The notes beneath the pieces were generated by a model. That model was not told where the DNA came from. It saw nothing but the letters and a program-made list of their open reading frames with translations, and ran no database searches. Shown here piece by piece: positions 23,944-34,143 of a stretch of 53,052 nucleotides of DNA. The stretch is from IMG/VR virus record IMGVR_UViG_3300022932_000003, positions 1 to 53,052 of that record, one strand, 5' to 3'. Source of the stretch: a virus. A program made the position numbers and the translations under genes. Every line of letters begins with the position of its first letter. Position 1 is the first letter of the stretch.

Positions 23944-24222
23944 ATGGAAACAAACGAAATATTCCCGAACGATAGAAAAAGATGGCGTAATCAAAGGCAT
24001 ATTTATGCTGCTTCTCAGAAAAGCTATATTGAATTTGCAGAAATAAAATTTCTAACAGATTCTTTTAATAGTCTACCAATCGAAAAACGAAAACAACTTT
24101 TATCTTTTAGCATGATTGATCCATTTGATGATAAACAACCGGAATCAGAAAGTGAAGCTGAATATAGAGAAGTATTAAGGAATAAGAATTATATTGAATT
24201 TAACGCTGAAATAATAATTTAA
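23944..24222 (+). CDS. Hypothetical protein
   Basis: 92-aa charged helical protein (METNEIFPNDRKRWRNQ at the start). Unrecognised; second half is acidic (ESESEAEYREVLRNKN). Same plus-strand operon. Confidence 0.72.
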   Translation: METNEIFPNDRKRWRNQRHIYAASQKSYIEFAEIKFLTDSFNSLPIEKRKQLLSFSMIDPFDDKQPESESEAEYREVLRNKNYIEFNAEIII

Positions 24223-24223
24223 T

Positions 24224-24409
24224 ATGACCTTATTTAGCGACCCAAAAGAAATAAATCCAGGTGATGCTGTTTATTTTGAATACGATGATAAAATTGCCGT
24301 TGGCAAATGCATTGGTTTGCCCGATGGATTAATCGAAGTTGATTACACAACACAAGGAAGTACCGAAACAAAAATCGATAGATTCCGAAAGGGATTTTGG
24401 AAAAAATAA
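24224..24409 (+). CDS. Hypothetical small beta-rich protein
   Basis: 61-aa protein (INPGDAVYFEYDDKIAVG then IEVDYTTQGSTETKI), likely a small SH3-like barrel by its strand pattern, though this is only a visual impression. Belongs to the plus-strand operon. Confidence 0.7.
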   Translation: MTLFSDPKEINPGDAVYFEYDDKIAVGKCIGLPDGLIEVDYTTQGSTETKIDRFRKGFWKK

Positions 24410-24414
24410 AAGTT

Positions 24415-24702
24415 ATGAGGGAATTAGAAGATTTTGAAATTGAAGTGACAATTATTACGGCATTATCAAAAGATGATATTTTAAATCTTGAAAATGTCTG
24501 TGGCCGGCAATTAGATACAATGGAATTATTGAAAATTGCAAAGCTTAATTTTAGCCCTGTAGGTTTGTCAGTATTTTTATATACAATTATAGATATGAAA
24601 AATTATCAAACAGAAACATATCCCAGTCTTATGGGTAATGAAAAAGTTTTTGCAGAAAATAAAGAGTTTCTAAACGGAAAAGGTAAAACATTTGAAATGT
24701 AA
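24415..24702 (+). CDS. Hypothetical protein
   Basis: 95-aa protein from the ATG at 24415 (MRELEDFEIEVTIITALSK). A TTG 18 nt upstream would overlap the previous gene. Unrecognised. Confidence 0.68.
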   Translation: MRELEDFEIEVTIITALSKDDILNLENVCGRQLDTMELLKIAKLNFSPVGLSVFLYTIIDMKNYQTETYPSLMGNEKVFAENKEFLNGKGKTFEM

Positions 24703-24705
24703 ATT

Positions 24706-24936
24706 ATGAAAGTATCTAAAATTGAAATCGATCGAATAAAACAGGGCTGTAATTGTGAATTTCATCAAGGAAGATCACGAAAATATAAAGTTTCTGAATG
24801 TAAAGCATGTTTACATAAACAAGGAAAAAGTTTTATAAGGAGGCAAAAAGAATATGTTTTACGAGAAATGGAATTGGCATTTCAAAAACAAAAAGAATCA
24901 GAATCTTTTCAAGAACAATTATTAAAAGCGTTTTAA
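24706..24936 (+). CDS. Cys/His small protein with in-frame extension after stop
   Basis: 76-aa basic protein with a possible metal site (CNCEFH at residues 15-20 and CKACLH at 33-38). It stops with TAA at 24934-24936. The same frame then continues for 29 sense codons (24937-25026), encoding EEEKPKETIKLNWFQKIF and a basic end, before a second TAA inside the terminator stem. This looks like a C-terminal tail cut off by a recent stop, or a readthrough extension. Confidence 0.65.
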   Translation: MKVSKIEIDRIKQGCNCEFHQGRSRKYKVSECKACLHKQGKSFIRRQKEYVLREMELAFQKQKESESFQEQLLKAF

Positions 24937-25008
24937 ACAGGAATTATAGAAGAAGAAAAACCAAAAGAAACAATAAAACTAAATTGGTTTCAAAAAATAT
25001 TCAGAATC

Positions 25009-25043
25009 AAAAAAGCCGTATCATAATCGATACGGCTTTTTTT
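25009..25043. terminator. Bidirectional intrinsic terminator
   Basis: Strong hairpin AAAGCCGTATC/GATACGGCTTT with long A and T runs on both sides, between the plus-strand operon and the converging tail operon. It should stop both transcripts. Confidence 0.88.
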
Positions 25044-25074
25044 GTCACGTTTACAACATAAATATGTGACAAAA

Positions 25075-27105
25075 TTATATTTCCAAAAATCCCGAATCTG
25101 TTTTAATCAATGCCGGCATATCAATTGGCGTTTCAGTATATTCAAAAGGCGCATTAGATTTGCTATTGTAAACATTACCTGTTTTAACCATTGTAGCACT
25201 TAATACATATAAATTTGTTTCCGCCAACGGTCCATCTGTATTGAAACCTGCGTTTTTTACGTAGGAAACGCCATTAATAACAACAATTTCATGTGTAAGG
25301 GCTATATTTATCTTTCTCCAAATTTCTTTCGTGTTAGGCTCAAAAACGAATTCATCTACTTCGTATAAGTCAGCGCTCAATAATTTTGATGTTGTATCAG
25401 TTTTATATGTTTCTGATTCTTCATCATATTTACCATTGATTTTATTGAAAGGTACTCTAATCAAATGCTCTATTCCTGTTGAATAAACGATATCGGTATT
25501 GGAATTATTTTTGTATTTCAACTCTAAAAGATCTTCAACATTATCCGAAACATTTATTTCTTCGCTCAAATATTCTATATCCGGGAATAGTTCGTTTTCA
25601 GCATTTATTTGAACTCTAAAAAGATTATTTTCAAAGTCAACCATGTTATTAATGAATTCGTAAACCTCATAGTTTTCACGGTTGTAAATTGACCCTACAA
25701 TTATAGAAGCGTCGATTCCAGTATAAATGTTTGAGATAACCAAAACATCAGCAGTTTTTGCTTCATTATAAATAATTTGTTCAATTTCAAACCATGCAGC
25801 ATCTATTTGGATATAATTTCCAATTCGGCCCCATTCCGGAAGTCCACCGTTTAAAACATAGCTGCCATTTACAACATTTGTATCAAAATCATACGTATTA
25901 CCGGCATCAAAATAAATTCCGGTCTTAGAGTTTCCTAAATTGTATTTGATAGCTTGGCGCTTATCTTTTATACCAATATTGTTGCTTTTTTTGTAGATCG
26001 GTACATTTAATTGTACTCCGTTGCTGTCAATTGTTTTTACAATATTGGTTGAATAGTTAGATTTAAACTGACTTGTAATAATATCTTCAGTTTTAAAATC
26101 CTGAATTTCCTGATATGGCAGAACAACATCACTTTCACAACTCAAAGTATTTTCATCTGTTTTGAAAATAGTGATATCGTTCCATGTTTGACGCAAGGCA
26201 AAACGAATTGAATTTGACTTTGAAATATAAAAATATGGTTCTGTAACATTGAATTCACTTATAACAAAATCTTTCGTTACCGAGCATCCGAAATTATCAC
26301 GCATATAAGCGGTAAAACTTCCAACGGATAAACCCGGGAAAACATTTTCTTCCTGCCATGTAACACCATCTAAACTATATTCTAATTCTAATCCTGTCAA
26401 TCCGATAGGCGTTATAATTGCCGTACCGCCGTTAGGACTATTATTTGCAGTTATAGCGAAATTATCAGGTGTTAATACACTTGGCGTTGTAATTGATTGA
26501 CTTGCCTGAAATCCGTTTGAATCCTCTACAAGCAAATTGAATGTTTGTCCACGCAGCCAATCAAACGAAAAAGGGTTTGCTGAGTTTGGATTTACTACAA
26601 TTGGACTTAATATTTTAGTAGCTAATATACTTGTTGTAGCATTTACTTTTACGTTTTGGCATTTGTTTGTAGTTGCTTCTGATAAAGAAGTACTTGTAAT
26701 TGATATTACAGGAACGGAAGGTTCGTTTTCAATTATAAAAGTTACGTCACCATCTGCCGAAGCATTGGAAAAAACAGCATTGGGAAAATTAGCCGTTATA
26801 ATAACCGTTCCTATTCCGGAATTAACAGCACCTCTTATCGATTCAACTGTAAATAAATTAGCTGAATTGTAATCCAAATTGAATGCGGTTCTGTATAAAT
26901 CAGAAGCAAAACCTGCATAAACGGGTTCTATCGATGTTTCATCAGATATATCTTTTGGTAATTCTGCCTGATTAGGTCCTAAACGAGAAGTTAAAAAAGT
27001 TTCTCGCATAAAATTAGGAGCCCCGGCTGTTTCCTGATCAAAATAAACTGATTGATTGAAAAGCGGAACTGAATTAAACTGTATTGTTATTTTTGAATAT
27101 GCCAT
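25075..27105 (-). CDS. Tail/baseplate structural protein with SprB-like repeat
   Basis: 676-aa structural protein, Asn/Ser/Thr-rich and beta-predicted throughout. Around residues 230-280 the sequence ELEYSLDGVTWQEENVFPGL followed by VGSFTAYMRDNFGCSVTKDF closely follows the SprB repeat pattern found in gliding adhesins of Flavobacterium. The rest is unrecognised. It is the last gene of the head-tail operon, after the tape measure and another large tail protein, consistent with a tail-tip or host-contact role. Confidence 0.72.
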   Translation of the reverse strand: MAYSKITIQFNSVPLFNQSVYFDQETAGAPNFMRETFLTSRLGPNQAELPKDISDETSIEPVYAGFASDLYRTAFNLDYNSANLFTVESIRGAVNSGIGTVIITANFPNAVFSNASADGDVTFIIENEPSVPVISITSTSLSEATTNKCQNVKVNATTSILATKILSPIVVNPNSANPFSFDWLRGQTFNLLVEDSNGFQASQSITTPSVLTPDNFAITANNSPNGGTAIITPIGLTGLELEYSLDGVTWQEENVFPGLSVGSFTAYMRDNFGCSVTKDFVISEFNVTEPYFYISKSNSIRFALRQTWNDITIFKTDENTLSCESDVVLPYQEIQDFKTEDIITSQFKSNYSTNIVKTIDSNGVQLNVPIYKKSNNIGIKDKRQAIKYNLGNSKTGIYFDAGNTYDFDTNVVNGSYVLNGGLPEWGRIGNYIQIDAAWFEIEQIIYNEAKTADVLVISNIYTGIDASIIVGSIYNRENYEVYEFINNMVDFENNLFRVQINAENELFPDIEYLSEEINVSDNVEDLLELKYKNNSNTDIVYSTGIEHLIRVPFNKINGKYDEESETYKTDTTSKLLSADLYEVDEFVFEPNTKEIWRKINIALTHEIVVINGVSYVKNAGFNTDGPLAETNLYVLSATMVKTGNVYNSKSNAPFEYTETPIDMPALIKTDSGFLEI

Positions 27106-27108
27106 ATC

Positions 27109-29337
27109 TTAATTATTAAATTTTATCACTTTGAATTTACCTTCATTTGTAGGTTTTAAGTTCAAAAGAAAACCTTTTTCAACCTGGTTAAATTCATTTA
27201 TAAACTCAATTAATCCATAAACATTTTTAACAGGAGTGCCGTTAATCATTGTTGTACCGTTAATTTGCTTCATCACTTCATAATCGCAAACATGTTCGAA
27301 TTCAATTTCTTCACAAACAAATCTTGCCTTTTCTAATTCAGCATTTTGAATTACTCCATTTTCTGAATATTCAGGCTTTCCGATCAATTGAGTAGTTAAT
27401 TTTGAATTGGCTGTTGAGCTTGCGTATCTAACAAATTCATCTTGATATTTATCGAATCCCGCACCAAAAAACCATCCATGACGTAACAAAATATTAAAAG
27501 GTGAAAGTCTTAAATTAAATGCTGTTGCAGGGCTAAAAATTCCTGTTGGCAATTTAGCAAAATCATCGTACCATTTACGTTGCAAAAATACATTATTCGA
27601 ACCTCTTTTTAAATCATTAAACCAAATATCATTGTCATAGTTTGTATCTTCAGTATTATTAAGCGTTACCGGCTTTCTTCTTGCAAACTCAAAACCATAA
27701 CTATCAGCACGAAATTTTGACACTTTACTGAATGTATTCTTTAGCCCATTTATAACGGTTGTAAAATTGGATTTTGCATTTGGTTCATCAAGTCCCATAG
27801 CTTCATCATAGTCACCGCCTTTATCATATCCGAATTCTAAAGATGAAAAATAGCTATCGGGGGCTTCATTACGTTTTACTTTTTTAACTTGATTTGGAAG
27901 CCTTACAGTAACGTTTCTATTATAAAAAAATGATTGTTCCTCTATTCTTAAAACATCTTTATTCCCTTCTTTCTCTATTCCGATCCCAACAGATAAAACA
28001 GCATTTAACGATTCGTAATTTTCTTTGAATGATGTTGACAACGGTTTGAAAAGATTTTCAACTTTGGCAGCTTCATCAGTTGGCGAATTTTTATCAAAAC
28101 CACGAATCCAAAAACCATGAGTAAAACCCATTAAAGACCATTTTCCATCAACATTATAACCTAAATCAGTACGCCCTAAAAGATTGCTTCTAAGTGAATT
28201 CTTTTGATTAGTGCAGATAGTAAGTAGTCTATCGCATAATTCGTATATTAAAACACCTTTGGTTGTGCTTTTTTCAACAAATGAATCTTCTTCAATTGTA
28301 AAATCATTGCATACAATGTCACGAACAGATATAGTTAATCTAGACGCGTGACCATTACGACCATCATAATTTTGATCAAAAACCAAAGCTAAAGAATCAC
28401 CTGCTTCAATAGTAATAACTTGATCAAATGAAATTCCAAATTTTTTATAATTCAAATATGAATAATCTTCGCTAGTAAACAACATTCTGTTTTCTCTTAC
28501 ATTAAATTCGCTACCATCTTTATAATGTGCAAGTCTCAACCAAAATCTAAAAAAATTAACATCGTCAAAATCTAAAATAGCAACTACAAATTCAATATTG
28601 AATTTAATATGTAAAGTTCTTTTACGGTCAGAAACAGCAAAAAACATATTACTTACTTCGCCCTGAGCTGTTCTTTCCCAACTATTATCACCTACATTCC
28701 CACCAGGCAAAACTGATTGGGCATTTTCATGAGATTGACTAAATAAATTTAAAGGAACCCCAACTGTCGAACCTCTAGTATTTCCATTGGTACTGTTGCT
28801 TAATTCAACGCGGTTTTCTTCAGGCTTTACTTTATATTCAGATTTCAAAAATATTTCACGTCCATCAACTTCAATAGTAATGGGTTGCAAAGCATCAATA
28901 GGATAACCATCAAATGTGGTTATCCTATCTATTTCTACTTTATCGGAATCACGCGCTTTAATTGCTTGTTCCATTCCTCCCGAATTGAATTTTACCGAAA
29001 TCTTACCATCTTGGCTTTCCCATGTAGACAAATCCAAAAAACCAAAATATGTTTGTTCCCACACATCAGTTTTAGGATTTCGTTCTTCACGAATTAATTT
29101 TATCCTTTCATTGATTCCGTATAATTGGCGAACGGTATTTATATAAGAAGCGCCATCATCAACAAATTTTAATGAATTGGAAAATTGCTGAAAAATACCG
29201 TGGTACGTTTTACTTCTTTCTAATTCGACTTCATCGCTTTTCCATCCTTCAGGTTCTGTGATAACTTCATCATCGAAATGAATATTTCTAAGTATATACC
29301 TTATCCGATCAAAATATCCTTGATTTACATTTCCCAT
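27109..29337 (-). CDS. Large tail protein (baseplate/distal tail candidate)
   Basis: 742-aa protein starting MGNVNQGYFDRIRYILRN. Its length, position just after the tape measure and lack of enzymatic motifs fit a distal tail or baseplate hub of siphoviruses. Segments such as YFGFLDLSTWESQDGKI are common in Bacteroidetes phage tail proteins. Stop and start of the neighbouring genes are separated by 2-3 nt. Confidence 0.75.
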   Translation of the reverse strand: MGNVNQGYFDRIRYILRNIHFDDEVITEPEGWKSDEVELERSKTYHGIFQQFSNSLKFVDDGASYINTVRQLYGINERIKLIREERNPKTDVWEQTYFGFLDLSTWESQDGKISVKFNSGGMEQAIKARDSDKVEIDRITTFDGYPIDALQPITIEVDGREIFLKSEYKVKPEENRVELSNSTNGNTRGSTVGVPLNLFSQSHENAQSVLPGGNVGDNSWERTAQGEVSNMFFAVSDRKRTLHIKFNIEFVVAILDFDDVNFFRFWLRLAHYKDGSEFNVRENRMLFTSEDYSYLNYKKFGISFDQVITIEAGDSLALVFDQNYDGRNGHASRLTISVRDIVCNDFTIEEDSFVEKSTTKGVLIYELCDRLLTICTNQKNSLRSNLLGRTDLGYNVDGKWSLMGFTHGFWIRGFDKNSPTDEAAKVENLFKPLSTSFKENYESLNAVLSVGIGIEKEGNKDVLRIEEQSFFYNRNVTVRLPNQVKKVKRNEAPDSYFSSLEFGYDKGGDYDEAMGLDEPNAKSNFTTVINGLKNTFSKVSKFRADSYGFEFARRKPVTLNNTEDTNYDNDIWFNDLKRGSNNVFLQRKWYDDFAKLPTGIFSPATAFNLRLSPFNILLRHGWFFGAGFDKYQDEFVRYASSTANSKLTTQLIGKPEYSENGVIQNAELEKARFVCEEIEFEHVCDYEVMKQINGTTMINGTPVKNVYGLIEFINEFNQVEKGFLLNLKPTNEGKFKVIKFNN

Positions 29338-29339
29338 TT

Positions 29340-32300
29340 TTACAATTGGTTTTTAAGTTTCCAAAAAGCATGAGACAAATCTACGTTTTTTTGCTCTGAT
29401 TTTGAAGGTTTGTTTCTGCGGGTTACTTCTATCAATTTATCAATTTTATTTATCAATTCCGGATCTCTTTTATCTTTTACAATAACTAATCGCTGAAATT
29501 CATTTAGTTTTTTTCCTTCCTCCTGAACTCCATTCAATAGTTTTTTACGCTCTTTGTCGGTGTAATCTTCAACAGATTTGTGAACCGTATCGCCTTCCAT
29601 TAATTGAACTAAACGATTTTTACCTTCGTAAATTTTAGCGGTTCCATCTTTTGATTCTACAACTTCCGGAACATAATTTCCTGACCCCGTAACGCCATCA
29701 TTAATAATCGCTTTTTCTTTTTTACCACCTTTACGACCTGTTTTGTATTTAGGAATTGGCGTAGCAATTGCAGCAGCTAGTTGTATCGCGCCAATTACGC
29801 CCGCAGCCAATGCCCTAGCGAAAGCTGTGTAAGGATCTCCTGTTCCTAATTGATGTATAACAGCTAATGCGGTTTCAATTCCTATCTGAGCAATAGTAAT
29901 CGCTTTATTAAACTTTGCCTGTTTTTCCTGCTCTTTCCTTTTCTTTTTCTCTAAAGCTTCATTTTTTTTATCTCTTTCTTTTTCGAGCAGTTCTTTTTGT
30001 TTTTCATCCTCACCGGCTAATTCAATTTGTTTTTCATAGAATTCATTGTTTTTATCAATTTCATAATCAATATTTTGAATTTTCTTTTCAAATATAGCAC
30101 TTGCCAAATCGTTCAAAGCACTTGTTAAATCTTGTGATATTTGTAAAATTTCTGAAGCAAGTTTTAATTCTTCATCAATTATTTTTTTATTCTTCTTATC
30201 ATTTTTTTCTAACTCTTTTTCTGCAATATCTGATTTAGCTTTACTTAATTTCTCGGCTATTTCCTGACGTTTTTCAGCAGTCAAGCGTTCTTTATCAGGC
30301 AAAGCATCTGAAGCATCTAATTCATTTTGTAAAGTATCAGCCTGAGCACGCAAAGAAGCTAATGCAGCTTTCTTTTTAATCTCAAAAATTCTGTTTTCAT
30401 GATCTTGCGTAAGCTTTTCACGTTCACTAAATTTCAATGATTCTAAATCACCTAATTCCTTGAAACGAATATTTTCAAGTTCCAACTCTTTATTCATATT
30501 TTCATTGATACGAGAAATACGCTTTTCCATTGATTTAGTATATGATGCTTCATCGAACAAACGAATTTGATCAATGTCTTTTTGCATTTTTTTGTTTACA
30601 TCAACAATTTTGTTAGCGGCTTCACGCTCAATGAATAACTTTTGATTGGCGTTCATTTTATCTTCATCCAAAACAAATTTATCAGCATCTAATTTGTGCT
30701 GTTTAACAAGATCGATCAAATCTAGTTCGGCTTTGTTTACATTTTTCGCTGCACCTATTCGGATATCATCTTTTAATTTATCATCAGAAACAATTTCGCC
30801 GTTTAATTGTGCAATTCTTTCTAGTCTTTGGCGTTCCAATTCAAACAAAGCATCGTTTAATTCTTTTTGGCGTTTTAAAGCATCTTTTAGTTCTTTGTCG
30901 GATAAACCTATAGGCGGTTCTTCTTCTTTCTTAGAAACTTCTGATTTTTTACCAATACCTCTTATTTTTTTTTGAGATTCAATTAAAATTTGCTCTTGTT
31001 CCGCTATAGCTTTAATCAATCTTTCTTTTTCTAATTTTATATCTTTACCACTTCTTCCCGAAAGATTAATAGCATAAGGATTAAAATCTTTTAACTCATT
31101 TTCTGTTTTTTTTAATTCTTCTTTTAGTGTTTTTCTTTGAATCATGGCCGCCCTGCCTATAGATATAGCAATTTTTGTTTCATCACCTGTTCCTAATCTG
31201 TCTAAAAGAGAATTTTTTTCCTTTAGTAAAGCGGGATCATTGTAGCCCGATTGAATTGCATCATTAATTTCTTTTATACGATTTCTAATGTTTTTACGTT
31301 CTTTTTCACTTATTTCAGGACGTATTAACTCATTAAATTGCTGTTGAAAAGTTTTAACTCCTTGTGATGATCCTTCTTGCGCTGCTTTTCCAAATAAATC
31401 ATCCCAAGAAGTATTTAATCTAATTAATGATTTTAAAGACCCATTAGCACCATCAATAAAGAACTTAAAAAAATCTGATACTACCCCCGAACCACTGCCT
31501 ACAGATAATATGAATGAATCATATGTTGATTTTAATAATTCTGTCTTGCCATTTAATGTGTCCATTCTAATAGCCGCCTGTTCTTCTGCTGTGCCAACTT
31601 CCCTCATCTGCCCTGTCAATTCTTTCAATCTATCAGTATGAGAAAGTACATTAATGGCAGCTGTAGCATTTTCAAGCCCAAAAACCTTCACTATAGAGGC
31701 ATTATCTTTTAATAGCGGTTTTAGTAATTCTAATTTTTGTTGAATTGGGATAGATTGATCACCTAAAGTTTTCAATGAAATACCCAATCTTTCAAATTCA
31801 GCACGTGCTAATTTTGGCAATGCATTAGGTGCTGAAATCTTCAATAAAACATTTCTTAATGCTGTACCTGCTTCCGCTCCTTTTAATCCATTCTCGGCCA
31901 ATAATTCAACTAATGCAACACTTTCTTGTATGCTAACATTAGAACTACGAGCAACGGCCCCAAATTTTAGTAAAGATTCGGTTAATTGAGGTATTTCAGC
32001 AGATCCAAATTTTGCCCCGTTAGCTAAAGCATCAATAAAAGCTTGTGATTCATCGGCTGCAGCGCCAAATTGATTCATGGCATCCGTTAAAGCCGTAGCG
32101 GCTTCAGGAAGCTCTAAACCCGCAGCCTGAGATAAAGTAATTGCAGCTTCTGTTACAGCATTTAACGCTTTTACATTATCAAGTAATTCAGGTTTAGCAC
32201 CGGCAATTAATTTATAAGCTTCAACAACGGCCTGAGCACCTCCCGCAACTGTCTGACCTAAATCAATAGCCGAGTTTTTAAGGAATGATAAATCTTTACC

Positions 32301-33086
32301 TGTTGCGCCTGTGATAGAACTTAAATCAGCTAATGATTGTTCAAAGGCTTTTATTGTTTTATACGCATCACCTAATATTGCAGCAAATGCAGTAATCCCG
32401 CCAACCAAACCAAAAGCACCTGCCAAATCTTTTAAGCCTTTTGCAAAGCCTTTTAAATTTGGATAATTACCAACTGATTTATGAAAATCACCAACAGCCT
32501 GATCGGCAGCACGAACACGTTTATCCAAAGCATCAAAAGCTTTAGTTGCTTCTTTAATGGCGGCAATGTCTTTATTTTCTGCTGCCAATAAATCTAAAAG
32601 TGTTTTTTTAGCAGCTGTCCTTGCTGCGTTTAATTTGGTATAAGCGCCTACTAATCCTAATCTTTCTAAAGTGGCCTGTTTAGCAGCTTTATTTGCAATT
32701 TCTAATTGAATTCTTTCTTCAAGTGTTAGCTTAGTGCCTCGTTGCTTTTGAACGGATAATTTATTTTGAGCATCAGCATCGGCTTTAGATGTTTTAATTC
32801 TTTCCTGCTCAATTTTATTCATGGAAATTTCGGCAGCTTCTTGCCGCTTAATTGCATCAATCATTTTTTGAGTTTCTAAAGCTTGTTGTTGCTTAGCCGT
32901 AATATATCCGGATTGATCTTTGATTCCTTTGAATTCCTGAGCCAATTTATTAATAGCTTTCAATGATTCAACAAATTGCTTGTTTGCTTCAATCGCCTGA
33001 ACCATATTATCAGCGTATTGTTTACCGATAGTAAGGGCTTTATCCTCTATAATATCTTTTTGCGTAATAACACCATCGTTTGCCAT
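29340..33086 (-). CDS. Tail tape measure protein
   Basis: 1248-aa protein. The N-terminal 200 residues are coiled coil. Residues about 240-560 contain the TP901-type tape-measure core (LADLSSITGATGKDLSFL, then VAGGAQAVVEAYKLIAGAKP, PEAATALTDAMNQFG, and AGTALRNVLLKISAP). Residues about 720-1080 are a long Lys/Glu coiled coil, and about 1090-1135 are hydrophobic (AALAAGVIGAIQLAAAIA-like). The length suggests a long flexible tail of about 190 nm by the usual 1.5 Angstrom per residue rule (inference). Confidence 0.92.
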   Translation of the reverse strand: MANDGVITQKDIIEDKALTIGKQYADNMVQAIEANKQFVESLKAINKLAQEFKGIKDQSGYITAKQQQALETQKMIDAIKRQEAAEISMNKIEQERIKTSKADADAQNKLSVQKQRGTKLTLEERIQLEIANKAAKQATLERLGLVGAYTKLNAARTAAKKTLLDLLAAENKDIAAIKEATKAFDALDKRVRAADQAVGDFHKSVGNYPNLKGFAKGLKDLAGAFGLVGGITAFAAILGDAYKTIKAFEQSLADLSSITGATGKDLSFLKNSAIDLGQTVAGGAQAVVEAYKLIAGAKPELLDNVKALNAVTEAAITLSQAAGLELPEAATALTDAMNQFGAAADESQAFIDALANGAKFGSAEIPQLTESLLKFGAVARSSNVSIQESVALVELLAENGLKGAEAGTALRNVLLKISAPNALPKLARAEFERLGISLKTLGDQSIPIQQKLELLKPLLKDNASIVKVFGLENATAAINVLSHTDRLKELTGQMREVGTAEEQAAIRMDTLNGKTELLKSTYDSFILSVGSGSGVVSDFFKFFIDGANGSLKSLIRLNTSWDDLFGKAAQEGSSQGVKTFQQQFNELIRPEISEKERKNIRNRIKEINDAIQSGYNDPALLKEKNSLLDRLGTGDETKIAISIGRAAMIQRKTLKEELKKTENELKDFNPYAINLSGRSGKDIKLEKERLIKAIAEQEQILIESQKKIRGIGKKSEVSKKEEEPPIGLSDKELKDALKRQKELNDALFELERQRLERIAQLNGEIVSDDKLKDDIRIGAAKNVNKAELDLIDLVKQHKLDADKFVLDEDKMNANQKLFIEREAANKIVDVNKKMQKDIDQIRLFDEASYTKSMEKRISRINENMNKELELENIRFKELGDLESLKFSEREKLTQDHENRIFEIKKKAALASLRAQADTLQNELDASDALPDKERLTAEKRQEIAEKLSKAKSDIAEKELEKNDKKNKKIIDEELKLASEILQISQDLTSALNDLASAIFEKKIQNIDYEIDKNNEFYEKQIELAGEDEKQKELLEKERDKKNEALEKKKRKEQEKQAKFNKAITIAQIGIETALAVIHQLGTGDPYTAFARALAAGVIGAIQLAAAIATPIPKYKTGRKGGKKEKAIINDGVTGSGNYVPEVVESKDGTAKIYEGKNRLVQLMEGDTVHKSVEDYTDKERKKLLNGVQEEGKKLNEFQRLVIVKDKRDPELINKIDKLIEVTRRNKPSKSEQKNVDLSHAFWKLKNQL

Positions 33087-33091
33087 AGTAT

Positions 33092-33697
33092 TTATTTTTT
33101 AGCTTTCGCGTTTTGTTCTGATATTTGTTTCATCTTTTTATTTACCTGGCGTTTAATTGCTCTAAACTTCATATAAGAAACCGTATTGTAATCAAAATCA
33201 AATCCCATAATATCAGCATAACCACACATTATATCATCAATTGTTAATTTTTCATGCTGTAATGGTTGGTTTTCTTCTGAATCTTCTTTTGGTAATTGAT
33301 TCTTTAGCGTTTTTATCTTGATATTTAGCCCTTTTGCGAAACGTTTTACCTGTTCTATGTCCTGATAGTAGTTTTCGGTATTATCAGTCCTAATAACGTA
33401 TCTTTTTGATTTCAAAATTTCAATTAATTCATCATCAATATCAAATTCCAAACAATCACATGCGCCAACAATAAATTTATGTTCCATTTCTAAAGATTCA
33501 ACATCTAAAGTAATTCTGAATTCTCTTTTTGATTCCGGTGTGCTATCAAGTTCTAAATGTTCCTGGAATAGTTTTTCCCAAATTATTTCTAAAAGATTCA
33601 AACTTTCTTCAGTATCACTTAATAACGAAAAATCACCTGTTGCGGCAATTTTTAAAAACGTTTTATGGGGTATCGTATCAAGGCTGTTGTAAATCAT
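33092..33697 (-). CDS. Tail assembly chaperone-like protein
   Basis: 201-aa protein immediately upstream of the tape measure, the usual place of tail assembly chaperones. It is acidic and helical, starting MIYNSLDTIPHKTFLKI and ending in a basic helix (RAIKRQVNKKMKQISEQ). No frameshift site for a gpG/gpGT-like extension is obvious, because the gene runs directly into a stop 6 nt before the tape measure start. Confidence 0.65.
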   Translation of the reverse strand: MIYNSLDTIPHKTFLKIAATGDFSLLSDTEESLNLLEIIWEKLFQEHLELDSTPESKREFRITLDVESLEMEHKFIVGACDCLEFDIDDELIEILKSKRYVIRTDNTENYYQDIEQVKRFAKGLNIKIKTLKNQLPKEDSEENQPLQHEKLTIDDIMCGYADIMGFDFDYNTVSYMKFRAIKRQVNKKMKQISEQNAKAKK

Positions 33698-34143
33698 ATA
33701 TCTAAGTTATTTCTGAGGTTTTCAATAAAAAAAGGAGCTAAGCGACTAGCGATTAACTCCTTAAGATTTTTGTCAGTAAGTCCAAATAAATCATCTGAAA
33801 GCCAATGTTCACTATCTAAAATAAGATGTGTTTTCGGATCTGTAGCAAATAATCTGAAAGCTTTACCTTGAATATCAACGTAAAAGCTGCCTAACCATTT
33901 ACCGGATTCCTTACCATCGAACGGTTCACCTCTTTTTTTTCTTCCGTTAGTAATAACTTCAGTCATATAGGAGTAAAAACCGATGTTTTTATTATAAATA
34001 TCTTTGCTATCAATGTTTATTTGGTCAACATTCAGCTTTACAATTTCTTTTTCAATCTGCCTGATAAATTTAAACAAGTCATTACTTAACCGCGTAGGTG
34101 TCAGACTTCTTGCTTTCTTTAGTTGTTGATTGAAGTTTGCCAT
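33694..34143 (-). CDS. Minor tail/head-tail joining protein
   Basis: 149-aa protein (MANFNQQLKKARSLTPTRL at the start). GKWLGSFYVDIQGKAFRL and DSEHWLSDDLFGLTDKNL suggest a small tail-completion type protein. It overlaps the gene upstream by 62 nt, and the tail chaperone-like gene by 4 nt. Function inferred from position. Confidence 0.65.
   Translation of the reverse strand: MANFNQQLKKARSLTPTRLSNDLFKFIRQIEKEIVKLNVDQINIDSKDIYNKNIGFYSYMTEVITNGRKKRGEPFDGKESGKWLGSFYVDIQGKAFRLFATDPKTHLILDSEHWLSDDLFGLTDKNLKELIASRLAPFFIENLRNNLDI

Noticed and set aside
26537-26872. 111-aa plus ORF inside the tail protein gene
   Set aside because: Antisense of a structural gene with consistent minus-strand protein features; no promoter or partner.
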